The translations under genes and the position numbers were made by a program. The notes under the pieces were generated by a model. It worked only from the letters and a program-made list of their open reading frames with translations, did no database searches and was not told where the DNA came from. This document shows, piece after piece, positions 44,363 to 57,239 of a stretch of 64,000 bases of DNA. This DNA is from Cherax quadricarinatus (lineage: Eukaryota > Arthropoda > Malacostraca > Decapoda > Parastacidae): positions 27,593,845 through 27,657,844 of the forward strand of contig NC_091323.1 of NCBI RefSeq assembly GCF_038502225.1, given 5' to 3'. Position 1 is the stretch's first letter. Each line of letters opens with the position of its first letter.

Positions 44363-47300
44363 CTGAAAGGGATAGGGGAGTTTCGGTGGGGGGAAATAAA
44401 TGGGATTAAATCTGGAGTATCTGAGAGTTAGAGCTAAGGAAAGGGTAGCAGTAATGTTGAAGGATCAGTTATGGAAGGAGAAGAGAGAATATGAATGTGT
44501 AAATTCAAGGATTATGTGGATTAAAGTAAAGGTTGGATGCGAAAAGTGGGTCATAATAAGCGTGTATGCACCTGGAGAAGAGAGGAATGTAGAGGAGAGA
44601 GAGATATTTTGGGAGATGTTAAGTGAATGTATAGGAACCTTTGAACCAAGTGAGAGAGTAATTGTGGTAGGGGACCTGAATGCTAAAGTAGGAGAAACTT
44701 TTAGAGAGGGTGTGGTAGGTAAGTTTGGGGTGCCAGGTGTAAATGATAATGGGAGCCATTTGATTGAACTTTGTATAGAAAGGGGTTTAGTTATAGGTAA
44801 TATATATTTTAAGAAAAAGAGGATAAGTATATAAGATATGATGTAGGGCGAAATGACAGTAGTTTGTTGGATTATGTATTGATAGATAAAAGACTGTTGA
44901 GTAGACTTCAGGATGTACATGTTTATAGAGGGGCCACAGATATATCAGATCACTTTTTAGTTGTAGCTACACTGAGAGTAAAAGGTAGATGGGATACAAG
45001 GAGAATAGAAGCATCAGGGAAGAGAGAGGTGAAGGTTTATAAACTAAAAGAGGAGGCAGTTAGGGTAAGATATAAACAGCTATTGGAGGATAGATGGGCT
45101 AATGAGAGCTTAGGCAATGGGGTCGAAGAGGTATGGGGTAGGTTTAAAAATGTAGTGTTAGAGTGTTCAGCAGAAGTTTGTGGTTACAGGAAAGTGGGTG
45201 CGGGTGGGAAGAGGAGCGATTGGTGGAATGATAATGTAAAGAGAGTAGTAAGGGAGAAAAAAGTTAGCATATGAGAAGTTTTTACAAAGTAGAAGTGATG
45301 TAAGGAGGGAAGAGTATATGGAGAAAAAGAGAGAGGTTAAGAGAGTGGTGAAGCAATGTAAAAAGAGAGCAAATGAGAGAGTGGGTGAGATGTTATCAAC
45401 AAATTTTGTTGAAAATAAAAAAAGTTTTGGAGTGAGATTAACAAGTTAAGGAAGCCTAGAGAACAAATGGATTTGTCAGTTAAAAATAGGAGAGGAGAGT
45501 TATTAAATGGAGAGTTAGAGGTATTGGGAAGATGGAGGGAATATTTTGAGGAATTGTTAAATGTTGATGAAGATAGGGAAGCTGTGATTTCGTGTATAGG
45601 GCAAGGAGAAATAACATCTTGTAGGAGTGAGGAAGAGCCAGTTGTGAGTGTGGGGGAAGTTCGTGAGGCAGTAGGTAAAATGAAAGGGGGTAAGGTAGCT
45701 GGGATTGACGGGATAAAGATAGAAATGTTAAAAGCAGGTGGGGATATAGTTTTGGAGTGGTTGGTGCAATTATTTAATAAATGTATGGAAGAGGGTAAGG
45801 TACCTAGGGATTGGCAGAGAGCATGCATAGTTCCTTTGTATAAAGGCAAAGGGGACAAAAGAGAGTGCAAAAATTATAGGGGGATAAGTCTGTTGAGTAT
45901 ACCTGGTAAAGTGTATGGTAGAGTTATTATTGAAAGAATTAAGAGTAAGACGGAGAATAGGATAGCAGATGAACAAGGAGGCTTTAGGAAAGGTAGGGGG
46001 TGTGTGGACCAGGTGTTTACAGTGAAACATATAAGTGAACAGTATTTAGATAAGGCTAAAGAGGTCTTTGTGGCATTTATGCATTTGGAAAAGGCGTATG
46101 ACAGGGTGGATAGGGGGGCAATGTGGCAGATGTTGCAGGTGTATGGTGTAGGAGGTAGGTTACTGAAAGCAGTGAAGAGTTTTTACGAGGATAGTGAGGC
46201 TCAAGTTAGAGCATGTAGGAAAGAGGGAGATTATTTCCCAGTAAAAGTAGGCCTTAGACAAGGATGTGTGATGTCACCGTGGTTGTTTAATATATTTATA
46301 GATGGGGTTGTAAGAGAAGTAAATGCGAGGGTCTTGGCAAGAGGCGTGGAGTTAAAAGATAAAGAATCACACATAAAGTAGGAGTTGTCACAGTTGCTCT
46401 TTGCTGATGACACTATGCTCTTGGGAGATTCTGAAGAGAAGTTGCAGAGATTGGTAGATGAATTTGGTAGGGTATGCAAAAGAAGAAAATTAAAAGTGAA
46501 TACAGGAAAGAGTAAGGTTATGAGGATAACAAAAAGATTAGGTGATGAAAGATTGGATATCAGATTGGAGGGAGAGAGTATGGAGGAGGTGAATGTATTC
46601 AGATATTTGGGAGTGGACGTGTCAGCGGATGGGTCTATGAAAGATGAGGTGAATCATAGAATTGATGAGGGGAAAAGAGTGAGCGGTGCACTTAGGAGTC
46701 TTTGGAGACAAAGAACTTTGTCCTTGGAAGCAAAGAGGGGAATGTATGAGAGTATATTTTTACCAACTCTCTTATGTGGGTGTGAAGCATGGGTGATGAA
46801 TGTTGCAGCGAGGAGAAGGCTGGAGGCAGTGGAAATGTCATTTCTGAGGGCAATGTGTGGTGTGAATATAATGTAGAGAATTCGTAGCTTGGAAGTTAGG
46901 AGGAGGTGCGGGATTACCAAAACTGTTGTCCAGAGGGCTGAGGAAGGGTTGTTGAGGTGGTTCGGACATGTAGAGAGAATGGAGCGAAACAGAATGACTT
47001 CAAGAGTGTATCAGTCTGTAGTGGAAGGAAGGCGGGGTAGGGGTCGGCCTAGGAAAGGTTGGAGGGAGGGGGTAAAGGAGGTTTTGTGTGCGAGGGGCTT
47101 GGACTTCCAGCGGGCATGCGTGAGTGTGTTTGATAGGAGTGAATGGAGACAAATGGTTTTTAATACTTGACGTGCTGTTGGAGTGTGAGCACAGTAACAT
47201 TTATGAAGGGACTCAGGGAAACCGGCATGCCGGACTTGAGTCCTGGAGATGGGAAGTACAGTGCCTGCACTCTGAAGGAGGGGTGTTAATGTTGCAGTTT

Positions 47301-47422
47301 AAAAACTGTAGTGTAAAGCACCCTTCTGGCAAGACAGTGATGGAGTGAATGATGGTGAAAGTTTTTCTTTTTCGGGCCACCCTGCCTTGGTGGGAATCGG
47401 CCAGTGTGTTAATAAAAAAAAA

Positions 47423-47428
<6 letters not shown>
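44363..47428 (+). mobile_element. RTE-type LINE (subfamily 1), longest copy
   Basis: 44400-44834 is endonuclease (ISVYAPGEE, VGDLNAKVG). 44864-45274 continues it (SDHFLVVATLR) and adds the linker (WWNDNVKR). 45467-46381 is RT ([41 protein letters not shown]). 46385-46876 has LLFADDTMLLGDS. 46889-47170 is the C-terminus ([17 protein letters not shown]). Frameshifts near 44820 and 45262-45460 and stops at 46379 and 46874 inactivate it. The start of the endonuclease is missing. The 3' end at about 47390-47428 is 'ccttggtgggaatcggccag' with an A/T tail. Confidence 0.9.

Positions 47429-47493
<65 letters not shown>
47429..47493. repeat. (TA)n microsatellite
   Basis: About 30 TA units directly after the RTE tail. 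Confidence 0.95.
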
Positions 47494-47495
<2 letters not shown>

Positions 47496-47770
47496 TATAC
47501 CTGCACGCCCAAATCGTACACACCTGCACAGCTACCCCCACACCCACACCTCACACCTGCACACCCACTTCTTACACCTCTACACACCCACCCCTCACAC
47601 ACCTACACCTCACGCACCTGTACACCCACACCTGCACTCCCACCCCTCACACACTTGCACACCCACAATTCACACACCTGCACGCCCAACCCTCACACTT
47701 TCGCACTCACCACTTAGAGATTAGACATTAACATACCCACCAGTTACATAGCTACACACATCCTCTATAT
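47494..47770. repeat. Degenerate CAC/CACCTG tandem repeat
   Basis: Irregular units such as 'cacacctgcacacccac' and 'cccctcacacacctgcac', 17-30 bp long. Confidence 0.75.
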
Positions 47771-47889
47771 ACATATCCACCACTCACAAATATACCTAGC
47801 AATAGACTAACGGGCGACACATACACACAATGCTACGACTCGACCCCTGATACCACAAATAGATGAGTACACATATGCACATATCTAAG

Positions 47890-48345
47890 TACCCGTATGG
47901 AACCCACACATGATCAGACATGTCAAGAAATTGGAGAAAGTGCAGAGGTTTGCAACGAGACTAATTCCGGAGCTAAGGGGTATGTCCTGAGAAGTGAAAT
48001 TAAGGGAGCTCAGCCTGATGGCAGTGGAGAAAAGAAGGACTAGGAGTGATATGATAACATATTAAATATTTACAGGAATTGATGTTGTTTGAGAGAAGGG
48101 AACAGGAACACGAGGGCTCATGAAGAAACTGAAAATACAGATGGGTCACATGATACTAGCAAGTAAAAATTTTGTGAGCCTTACAGTAGTCAGAAAGTGG
48201 AACGATCTGGAGAATGAAGTGGTAGAGGGAGGATCCATACATAGCTTTAAGAAGAGGTACGAGGCGTGAACGTAGTAGGGCCAGGAATTGAGACTCGACC
48301 CCTGCAATCACACATAGGTTAGTATGCACACACACACATACGCAT
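47890..48345 (+). mobile_element. CR1-like LINE 3' fragment
   Basis: A decayed frame reads WNPHMIRHVKKLEKVQRFATR, as in the fragment at 3300-4000. The 3' UTR ends 'gactcgacccctgcaatcac' then CA repeats. Stops are present. Confidence 0.75.
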
Positions 48346-48994
48346 ACGCGCTCGCGTTCTCTCACACACACCTCGATATTCGCCTTCACTGGAGTTTTAA
48401 ACCCAAGGACTTTCAGTTTGTCGTGCGCGTCTTCTGGAGCGGGAGGTGTGTGTGTACATGTGTGTATGTGAATTTTCTGTAAGTGATTTGATGTCCCTTG
48501 TTAAAGTTAGTGCACCGGTAACTTGGAACAGCAGATATACAGGAAACTTCGAGTTCAGTGAGTGTTGATGTCAGTGCATAATGTTGTGAGGTAAAATGAT
48601 GGTGAATTCAGCGTTAAATCGAGGGAATGTATCCTCCTGTAGGACATGATTGCCTTAGGTAAGTGCCCTAATGCTGACCGTCATGAATGTATATGAAACA
48701 CTGATCTGGTTACGTCATTACAATACATAAAATAAAACAGGCCTTAAATTTACATCTAGCTCGTCAAAGAACATACCTGCAATGTGACTAAGCTACGGTT
48801 TCTTACTTGTAGAATCTGTATAGTTCTCTCTTCTGGGTTGTTTATTAAAACTTCATTTTTTAAAAATTCTTCTCGTAACAAATGAACATTTAAAATGAGC
48901 TGCACATTGTATATCTTCCCACTTGCCCAAAAAACAAGCACAAAAAATTGTGACCGTAGTATATGGAACTGTAAAAATACTTGAAAGATGCCAG

Positions 48995-49350
48995 AATATT
49001 TTAGAGGGTGAGAGAGGTTGTTAGCATACCTTTAATAAAGAATGAGGGAAGATGTCAGTATACATGGTTGTCAGGATACTTAGAGTGAGGAAAGGTTGTC
49101 AGCATACGTTAGAGTGAGGGAGAGGTTGCCAGCATACTTTAAAAAAAATGAGGGAGAAAGAGAGGTTGTCACTTTGCTTTAAAGAGTGAGGGAGATGTCA
49201 GCATTTTTTTAAAGAGGAGATTTCAGTATACTTTAAAGAGTGACGGAGAGGTTGTCAGCATAGTTTAAAGAGTGAGGGAAAGGTTGTCAGCATACTTAAA
49301 GAGTGAGGGAGAGGCTGTTAGCACACTCAAAGAGTCAGGGAGAGGTTCAG
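48995..49350. repeat. Degenerate minisatellite, ~28-31 bp unit
   Basis: About ten copies of 'tttaaagagtgagggagagg' followed by 'ttgtcagcatac', with indels. Confidence 0.8.
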
Positions 49351-50255
49351 TCTAGCGTATCACTGTTTACCTGTGTTAACGACCCGCGCAGGGTAGACAA
49401 ACTTAAGTTTCTACTGACACAAGTCTACAATCTCATTGTTCTAGTGCTTTCAGAAAATTAATTTGTGTATAATGTAATTCACTTACCAGTTTTTTACCAT
49501 TTGTGTATTTTATGTATCATTCTAGTGTGCTTTTCCCGCCTCATTACTTCTTGTATGTATTAGTAAGATTAGTAATAGATATCGCTTGGGTTATATCACA
49601 AGATAGCTTGGTCTTTGATAGACATGTAACACTCACATCCTGTTATGCATAACTTCATTTGGTTACTGATAACAGGATACGAAAAACACCTCTCTGCGAC
49701 AGTTGGCAGGAAGCAGCCAAGGTCGATAATTATTAGTTTGCAGTGTAAACTTCTTGTTGGTCTACCAGTGACTGCTTTCATCATAATCAGCACAACAAAG
49801 CACACACAAAATGTACATATAGTTGAAATAAAGTCTAAGATCACAAGATTCATTTAATTATATTTAAAACAAAATTGAATACATCAGCAGTGTGCTGCTA
49901 GCCTATTCCGTATGAAAGCTACACAGTCAGAATAAAACCTGTTTCCCCTGTTATATTCCATTATATAGGATGGGTCTCGTATAAGGTGTTGAAATCTGTC
50001 AGCTTGAACTAGGGGGCTTCAGTAGGTAGTGAGGACATCGTCAGGCATTCCATTTAGAGTTCACTAGTTATGGGAGCTTCGAAGGTTTCCTTCTAACATA
50101 CCTGGAGTTACTGTTACATAAAAATTGCCATCTCCCTTCAGTTGGTTATAACTGGGGATGGGAGGGCAATATTCGTATACTTTAGGTCATCTTATATCAC
50201 AGTTAAAATATATTTAACACAAATTTAAACATCCTTCTGTTACTATTATTACAAC
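49351..50255. other. Non-coding, nothing recognised
   Basis: No supported gene or repeat boundary. Short frames on both strands at 49596-49857 overlap each other and lack features. Confidence 0.5.
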
Positions 50256-50960
50256 CTTTAGTAACATTATCTTCAGTCCATGTTACAATTATTATTATAA
50301 TAAAAAAGAAGCGCTAAACCTACAAGGGTCATACAGTTCCATGTTAAAAGAATTATTTAATTTTGTATGTAGTGAATTCCAATGGCAACCTGTAAAGCTG
50401 TAATTGACTGACTTCATTTCTGTAGCTGACCCCTAAAGGGAGATTCATTGATGCCGGTGAAGGGCTCTTGATCCAAGGAATTGACTGACTACTCCAGTTC
50501 TGTAGTGGAGTGAACTTTCCGTAAAACACAACTTTCTTTAAATCTATGATAAACCTCGTACATAATCCCACCCTTATTTAAATGAATTATTGTATAAGTA
50601 CAGTAATACATTATACATTTATGTGCAGCGTATAGGCATTCTTTTGAAATTGAAACCCACTGAAGGACTGTTGATTCAAGAAATTAGAATTACTCTCCTA
50701 TTCCTCAAATCAAACCTGATTATTGAAGTTGTTTTACCTCATCCTTTGTAGAACAATCAGTCGACATATCCGCTCCTAACACAATTATTTCCTCCATACT
50801 CTTCCATTCTAATTTAACGTCCATTCTTTCATTCCCTAGGCCTCTTACCACCTCAAGGGAGGTGTCGGTGTGTGTGTGTGGGGGGGGGCTCTTGATACAT
50901 GGAATTGACCTATTCTCCCTTGGATCGAACCTTATTGTCCCCCATTCTCCCAGGTTCCCA
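50256..50960. repeat. Interspersed repeat copies and an RTE relic
   Basis: 50290-50340, 50430-50520 and 50840-50960 carry the 'ttgatccaaggaattga' family. 50725-50850 on the minus strand encodes RTE-like RLGNERMDVKLEWKSMEE and a decayed continuation. Confidence 0.6.
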
Positions 50961-51019
50961 TGACTAATAATAATAGACCTACGCTCATTACTTTTCATTA
51001 TTTTGTTTTCTTTAATCTT

Positions 51020-51365
51020 CCTTCTGTTATACACGTTCTCAAACTCCTACGCCTACTTAAACAACGTTTCTTCTGAATTCCTCAAAACTCCATGAAAAAA
51101 GACCAACAGTGAGAGCTCACTTGATATAAAATTGATAATATTTTAAAACTTCACCTTTCCCTAAGACACTAACATTCATTTATTTTACAGTCTTATCTAC
51201 TAAGACATTAAACAACCGCGGTGACATCACAATAAAACACCTGCCAAAGGTGTTGTATTGTGTGATACATCAATGTAAAATATTCCCCTTCTTTCTTCAT
51301 TCATCTTCACTCTTCTAAAAACTTTTTTCTTATATAACTTCTAGCAGCCTACCTTGTCCATACCT
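51020..51365 (-). mobile_element. Old RTE-type LINE relic
   Basis: 'aaacaaccgcggtgacatca' near 51205 is the complement of the conserved RT stretch encoding [13 protein letters not shown] sequence. Surroundings are diverged. Confidence 0.55.
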
Positions 51366-51383
51366 ATTAACTGTTGTCAGTAA

Positions 51384-51560
51384 ATAACAAAAAGGCACAA
51401 TACCGTGACTGGAACGATACACAAATAACCCGCACATAAAAGAAGCTTACGACGACGTTTCGGTCCGACTTGGACCATTGACAAAGTGACTTTGTCAATG
51501 GTCCAAGTCGGACCGAAACGTCGTCGTAAGCTTCTGTCTTTTATGTGCGGGTTATTTGTG
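51384..51560. mobile_element. Penelope-like foldback with 16-bp target duplication
   Basis: Arms of about 85 bp meet at a centre near 51489. TAACTGTTGTCAGTAA at 51368-51383 recurs at 51561-51576. Each arm includes GGTCC-AAGT-GGACC-GAAACG, a hairpin followed by GAAAC as in a hammerhead stem II/core, but CTGATGA is replaced by TCAATGG. Confidence 0.78.
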
Positions 51561-51579
51561 TAACTGTTGTCAGTAATTC

Positions 51580-53430
51580 AAAGCTAAATTTGTCAATTTA
51601 GAGGAGTGATGTTTGTTCGAGTTTAGGGATATTTATGTTGATATAGAACACACACACACACAGACACACGAGGTATCCTTGGTTGAGAAGTTTAGAAATG
51701 AAAGAAATTTTGAAAATGCTTAGATTGGTACTTGATCAGACAATTAATTTATATACTACTAACGCTTAACCTTCTCAGCGTTTATAGCTTTAAGAAAGTG
51801 TATTACATTAGAAAACTAGTTTAATGTTGTCATTTAAGACTTTATTATAAATTCTTCATTATAGCCGAACTGGGAGGATTGGTCACATTCTTTGGATCAA
51901 TTGTTTTATGCACCAAGGCTGGACCAGTAATTGCTGAGAGCAAGATGAAAGGACAGAGTGAGCGATACAGGGATCAGTGACCGTGACCGCAAGGTGTTTC
52001 ACGGTGGCAACTACAATCGTATGTAAGGACGACAAAAAAAATATTGCCAAACGGTATAGATCAGGTGTGGCTATTTACTTCTTGGTCTGAATACTGTCTC
52101 ACTGAACCACAATGAATGAGCAAACGAGTCGCATGTGGCTCCCGAGCCATGGCTTGGCCACGTCTGGTATAGATACAGAGGGGCGCAGGTATGATTTAGA
52201 TATTAAAAATCGTACACTTGTGTGTGTGGTGAGCGGAGTCGTCAGCACACACCTGTAGCTCGCCTCATCTAGTGCTGGCCACCACAACTACTTCCTGCTC
52301 CATTACATCTAGTCCCGCCACCTGCAAGTAACTCCCCCATCCTTGTGGAGTTTTGCCCAGAAATAGGGATTCATTCAGGATTTAATTTTATAATTTAATG
52401 TGCGTATTTACACATTTGCATGTAATACAACTCTTGCGGATAGGTTGGGGGGGGGCGTTTGAGGGATTTAGCTGGATCCTGACTTTTCAGCTACGGCATT
52501 CTCGTATTGTTTGTTAGCTAAAGGTATTCCTAGGTTATTAAACTGAAAAAAAATTAAAGGATTGATTTTTTTAAATGCTATAAGTATTCGCTTTACTGGG
52601 GGGGGGGTTATTACATAATTAGTATCACCCTGTAGTGGGTGACAGAACAACTCTAGGAGTAACGTGATTGGATGCATTTCACAGCGCAAGTTCCCATTAA
52701 TGTTACATTATTAGTCCATTAAAACCACACTGAAGTCAAAGTGGCTTTTACGTGTCAGTAATTATCACGAACTGATTTTAGCGTGGCCCTTAATGGTATC
52801 AAATAGTCAAAACATCAAGGCATCTATACCCGTACTTTCTTATTACAATATGCTTAAGTAAATTATAGTAAACTCATTAAATATATATTCAAGAGTGGTC
52901 ATTTATAACCCCCAAAATACAAAGTGGTTTCAGACAAACTTCTATAATTTACAACAATATTTAGGCTGCATACCCCCTGAAAGAGTAACATTTTGATTAA
53001 CCTATGTTAGATCGAATCTGATTGCCTCCAAGGTTCTCTATGACCCCTACGGCTTTAGGGCTTCTCACCGATTATAACTATAATAATCCTATTATAGGCT
53101 AGACAACAGAGATGACAGATGATTAATTGCGAAGTTGGTTAACTAGTCGTACTATATACGGTATGATCATATTAAGTTTGTTAAGAAACGGACCTGTCAA
53201 GCGTAGTCCAGTAGACCTCTTGCTGTACTCCTTTATTCTTATAATTAAACTTAAACTTTATGAATATCACCTCACTTAGGAATCTATAACAAGTGCTTTC
53301 CTTGATTCTTCTTTGTAACTCCCCAGAAGAAATGTGTATAAGCATATCAAAGTGCTCAGGAATTTCTGGTAGTTATTGTTCACTGGTGTTTTTTTAATAT
53401 TTGCAAGTCAAGCGTTTTGTGAGTGCCTTA
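51580..53430. other. Non-coding stretch, little recognised
   Basis: Contains a short CA run near 51650, G-rich runs near 52448 and 52600, and a repeat end near 53035-53095 ('gacccctacggctttagggc' then TAATAATCC). No supported gene. Confidence 0.5.
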
Positions 53431-53433
53431 TAC

Positions 53434-53633
<200 letters not shown>

Positions 53634-53886
53634 TGCAGATATCGCGAACAAGCGATGCAAGATGGAAAACAACCAGGATAGGGGGTAGAATGATAGCTCC
53701 AGGCCTTTTGTGTTGCAATCAACATATCATCAGGAGCTAGAAAGAAGGAGGAGGTCCAAGCAAATACTATCACAGGGAACACCTTTAGTAAAGGAGTTCC
53801 CTGTGATCGCATTTGCTTGAACCTCTTGTCAACATTGCAAGCTCGGAAGGCCTAGAGCTATCATTCTACTCCCACCGTGGCTGTTT

Positions 53887-54008
<122 letters not shown>

Positions 54009-54573
54009 ACATATTCAGACACCAAAATAAACATCAGACTAAACACCAACCGAAACATTAAATAGAAACCAATAAAATACAGGAAAAGACAGAGGAAAAG
54101 AGATAAAGAAAATATTAGATATCTCCATAAATAATTTTCTTTTCTTCTTTCAGGTTAATTTTTTGTGTTTGTGATAAATATAGTGACAGCACTTGCAACT
54201 AATATTTTGCATTCCTGGAGAAGTAGTGAAAAAAAAATAACAACAACGGTAAAAGCATATTTGAAATGAAAACATAGGTTAATGAAAAATAACCAGTGTG
54301 TATATTGTAAATGTTAACCAGTCAAGATATATAATTTAATTTTAATGAAAATACGAATGCTAATTACTCTGTGAATCGTTATAGGAAATAATGATGATGG
54401 ATTCATGCTTTGTTATTAATAATAAGTAACCATGGTGAAACTGAATTTTAAGAACAATTTACGAGGATGAGCGTGAATTGTGATAGTTGTCAAACTTTTA
54501 AGTTTTGCGGAATTGTGAGTGCCAACACTGCACTCGTTTAGGCCACCCGACGCGTTCTCTTCCGAGTGTTTGT

Positions 54574-54675
54574 CATGAGTGTGGAACTGTGTGATCACTG
54601 TCAGCTGCGTCAGGAGGCTGCACGTCAGGCAGGTGATCAGTGTCAGCGACGTCCGTTGCACGGGGCTGGTTGAAG
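54574..54675 (+). CDS. Possible upstream ORF of the zinc-finger gene
   Basis: ATG at 54574 opens a 33-codon frame (starts MSVELCDHCQ) that ends in TGA 18 bp before the main ATG. If transcription begins upstream it would be a uORF that could lower translation of the main frame. No transcription start is known, so this is tentative. Confidence 0.3.
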
Positions 54676-54693
54676 GGTAGTGACTCAGGCACC

Positions 54694-56187
54694 ATGAGGC
54701 TACCAAAGATCTTTAACGGAGGTTCTCTCACGCATCCACGTGCTGCACCGACCGTCGTTACAGCAGCTTGTGAATCTGAAGGAAGGACGACCCGCCGAGA
54801 GGACGACCCTGAGCTAGGTGGTGACGGCAGCGGAGAGGCAGAGCAGAGCACAGGAGATTGTGTAGTCCTCGACAGGGTTGCGTATAGTGTGGAGAGCAGA
54901 ACAGCAACAATCACTCGCCGAAAGTCCAAAGTCTCTCTCCTGTCTAGGATATATCGGCCGGATTCCTCTGGCGGCACTCCAGTAACTTGTGCAGCGTCAA
55001 CAGGTCATTCACGAAAGAAAGAAACTAAAATGTTCTCCAGATTGGGTAGGCGGTTTTCCTTCAAATATTCAGGGACATCCAAATCACTACTTCCTTTGCA
55101 TCGTAGCAACACCTTCCCAGCCAGAGGGCCGTCTCCGACTAGCCACGAGTCCATGGTGCAGTTCACGGTTGAGGAGGAAGATTTACACGATTCTCTCAGT
55201 TCCAGTCAACCAAACAATGCACAAAAACAGAGCGATGACCGAGGACCTGTCCAGCAGAACACTCAAGATCTCAGTTTTAGCGTCACTCACAATCAACTCG
55301 CGCACAACTCCAGAACTCCCAAGAAACTCGCCGAAAAGGAAGGTGACCCTTTGCTGGCTCAGACTCTTGGTGAAAAGTGTGTCGAGGCTGTGATCATGCA
55401 GTATCTCTCTCCAGTGACTTCCAAAGACAACAGTGCAGGAAGTGACCTGTCTCGAGAGTCGTCTGTGTGTACTTTGCGCCAAGAAGGCTTTGATATTCCT
55501 CATTATCTTAGTGCGTCTGAAATTGCTTTTTCAGAGGTCACGTCTTGCGACCTTTTTCTTGCTGATCTGACCTCAAGTGACGTCACCCTCCATGTCAGTC
55601 CCAATGGCAGCATCACTTCTACCGTTACTCCCACTTGCGGCCACCAAGGGTCGCTCTCTACCATCGGCGCTAGTGCCTTGCCTGTGACGCCCTCCGTCCC
55701 ACGCATTGTCCGCACACTAGATTCCCTCATCTACTTTCTAGCCTCTTTTAAGGATGCATCTAGATGTCTTTCACCCAGTGAGACTTACGGAATCATGATC
55801 TCTGACTCTCCATGTCAAAGCTCTGACATCTCTGTGACCCCGCCCAGTGAACTGCCCCGAAATAGACGACAGTGCGGTCCCTCTACGAGCGTCACCTCTT
55901 CTGGGACTTGTAGGAACACGAGAAATGAGCAGCCGGTTGACAAGTGTACCCTGTGTCAGGTCAACTTCCTGACAGACCGTCAGCTGTTAGAGCACTGGTC
56001 AGTTTCACACACTCACGACGTACCTCAGCTTATCCTCTCCTCCGTCCGTCATCACACCTCTAGAAACGACAAGGAGGGAGAGGTTTTACCGAAGCAGGAT
56101 GGGAAACAGTGTACACATTCCAAGGAAGAAGTGACGTGCAAGTTGAACGTATCTACACCGCATTATCACGACACTCCTGGTTCTAAG
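54694..56187 (+). CDS. First coding exon of a Ser/Thr-rich C2H2 zinc-finger protein (498 codons, gene incomplete)
   Basis: The ATG at 54694 has a good context (GGCACCATGA). The frame is also open back to a GTG at 54640, which I do not take as a start. It is open to 56187, where AAG/GTAAGT is a perfect donor in phase 0; the 35 further open codons look intronic. The protein is low-complexity and Ser/Thr-rich, with a basic patch FSRLGRRFSFKYSG at about 131-144 and a single zinc finger CTLCQVNFLTDRQLLEHWSV...H (C-x2-C-x12-H-x4-H) at about residues 420-440. GC content and codon use are much higher and more regular than the flanks, as expected of a real exon. No 3' exon was found in the window. Family not recognised. 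Confidence 0.75.
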
Positions 56188-56620
56188 GTAAGTGTTATTA
56201 GACCAGTTTTAAATTATTGTGATATCTTTATTTATATTTCATCTCTCTTCCAATTTATATTTTATGTTTTCGAGGCACAGGTAAGTTTTTTGTAGATTAA
56301 TAATTTCGTTATTTGTTGGAAAAAAATCTTTTAAATTTATTAGAAAGCATGAAGCACTAAACAGTGTAAGTGAATAAATAACAGCAATGAAGACATCCAA
56401 ATAATCGTAGTGTAAGTAAAATAATTTATGATGCAGACGACACTAGTAACAATAAAGTTCTTTATTGGTGTAACGTTTAATCCACGAGCCCATTCATGGG
56501 TGTAACGTTATACCAATAAAGGGCTTCACGGCTAATAATGCCTTCAAAATTTGTCGGCAAAATGGTTTATATAGCATTTTTTGGGCTAATTCCGTTTTCT
56601 ACGATATCATTGTTTGTAGG
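56188..56620. other. Putative intron start, nothing else recognised
   Basis: Follows the donor at 56188. It contains a small inverted repeat at 56450-56525: 'aataaagttctttattggtg', then 'taacgtt...aacgtta' and 'taccaataaagggctt'. Confidence 0.45.
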
Positions 56621-56624
56621 TACT

Positions 56625-57030
56625 GCTCAAGGAGGGTTCCTTGATACCGACGAGGGGCTCTTGATCTGAAGAACTGGACCCGATCTCTCTTTCCTTGGAT
56701 CAAACTTGATTGTCTCCCATTTTTTGCAGAGGTTGTATTACCCTGCAGTTGGTAGTCAGTTTAATATCTTTATTATGCACCCCATACCCATCCTGTGAGC
56801 GGTAGTCGAAAGATTGCAGAGGTACATAATGGGTCCAGGAATGGGCCGCAGTTATCAGTTACAGTGATAATGAACTGTTTACATGTTTATATCCGTCACA
56901 ATTAGGTGAGTACACACACACACTACCTAGTAGCGATCAGCGAAGAGGCGGAGCCAGGAGCTGTGAATCGACCCTTGTAACCACCACAAATAGATGAATA
57001 CAAAGAGGCGAGTACACACACACACAAAGA
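56625..57030. repeat. Interspersed repeat copies
   Basis: 56625-56735 is the 'caaggagggttccttgatac' family. 56745-56880 is the inverse of the end at 13455-13530. 56905-57030 is the 3' end of the CR1-like LINE seen at 3900-4000 ('cgaagaggcggagccaggag'), apparently twice. Confidence 0.6.
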
Positions 57031-57239
57031 AAAGGCCAAGTGCCTTTGACAAATGGTACCTAAATAGTTACATACTCAAAGTGGTAATGATTTGTTTACA
57101 GTGAGGGTATTTTTCTAAAATGGTTTGTAATATACCACTGTGGATAAAATACTTTGACATTTCTTGAACCCTTCTGAGTGAGTTGTCTCTGAATCCATTA
57201 TTTTTATCACATTTCAGTGCATAATGACATTAGGTGTGA

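Noticed and set aside
54640..54693. GTG start extending the zinc-finger protein by 18 residues
   Set aside because: Eukaryotic start should be ATG; 54694 has a good context.
54573..54977. 134-codon minus-strand frame
   Set aside because: Antisense to the GC-richer zinc-finger exon, which has the better start, length and splice donor.
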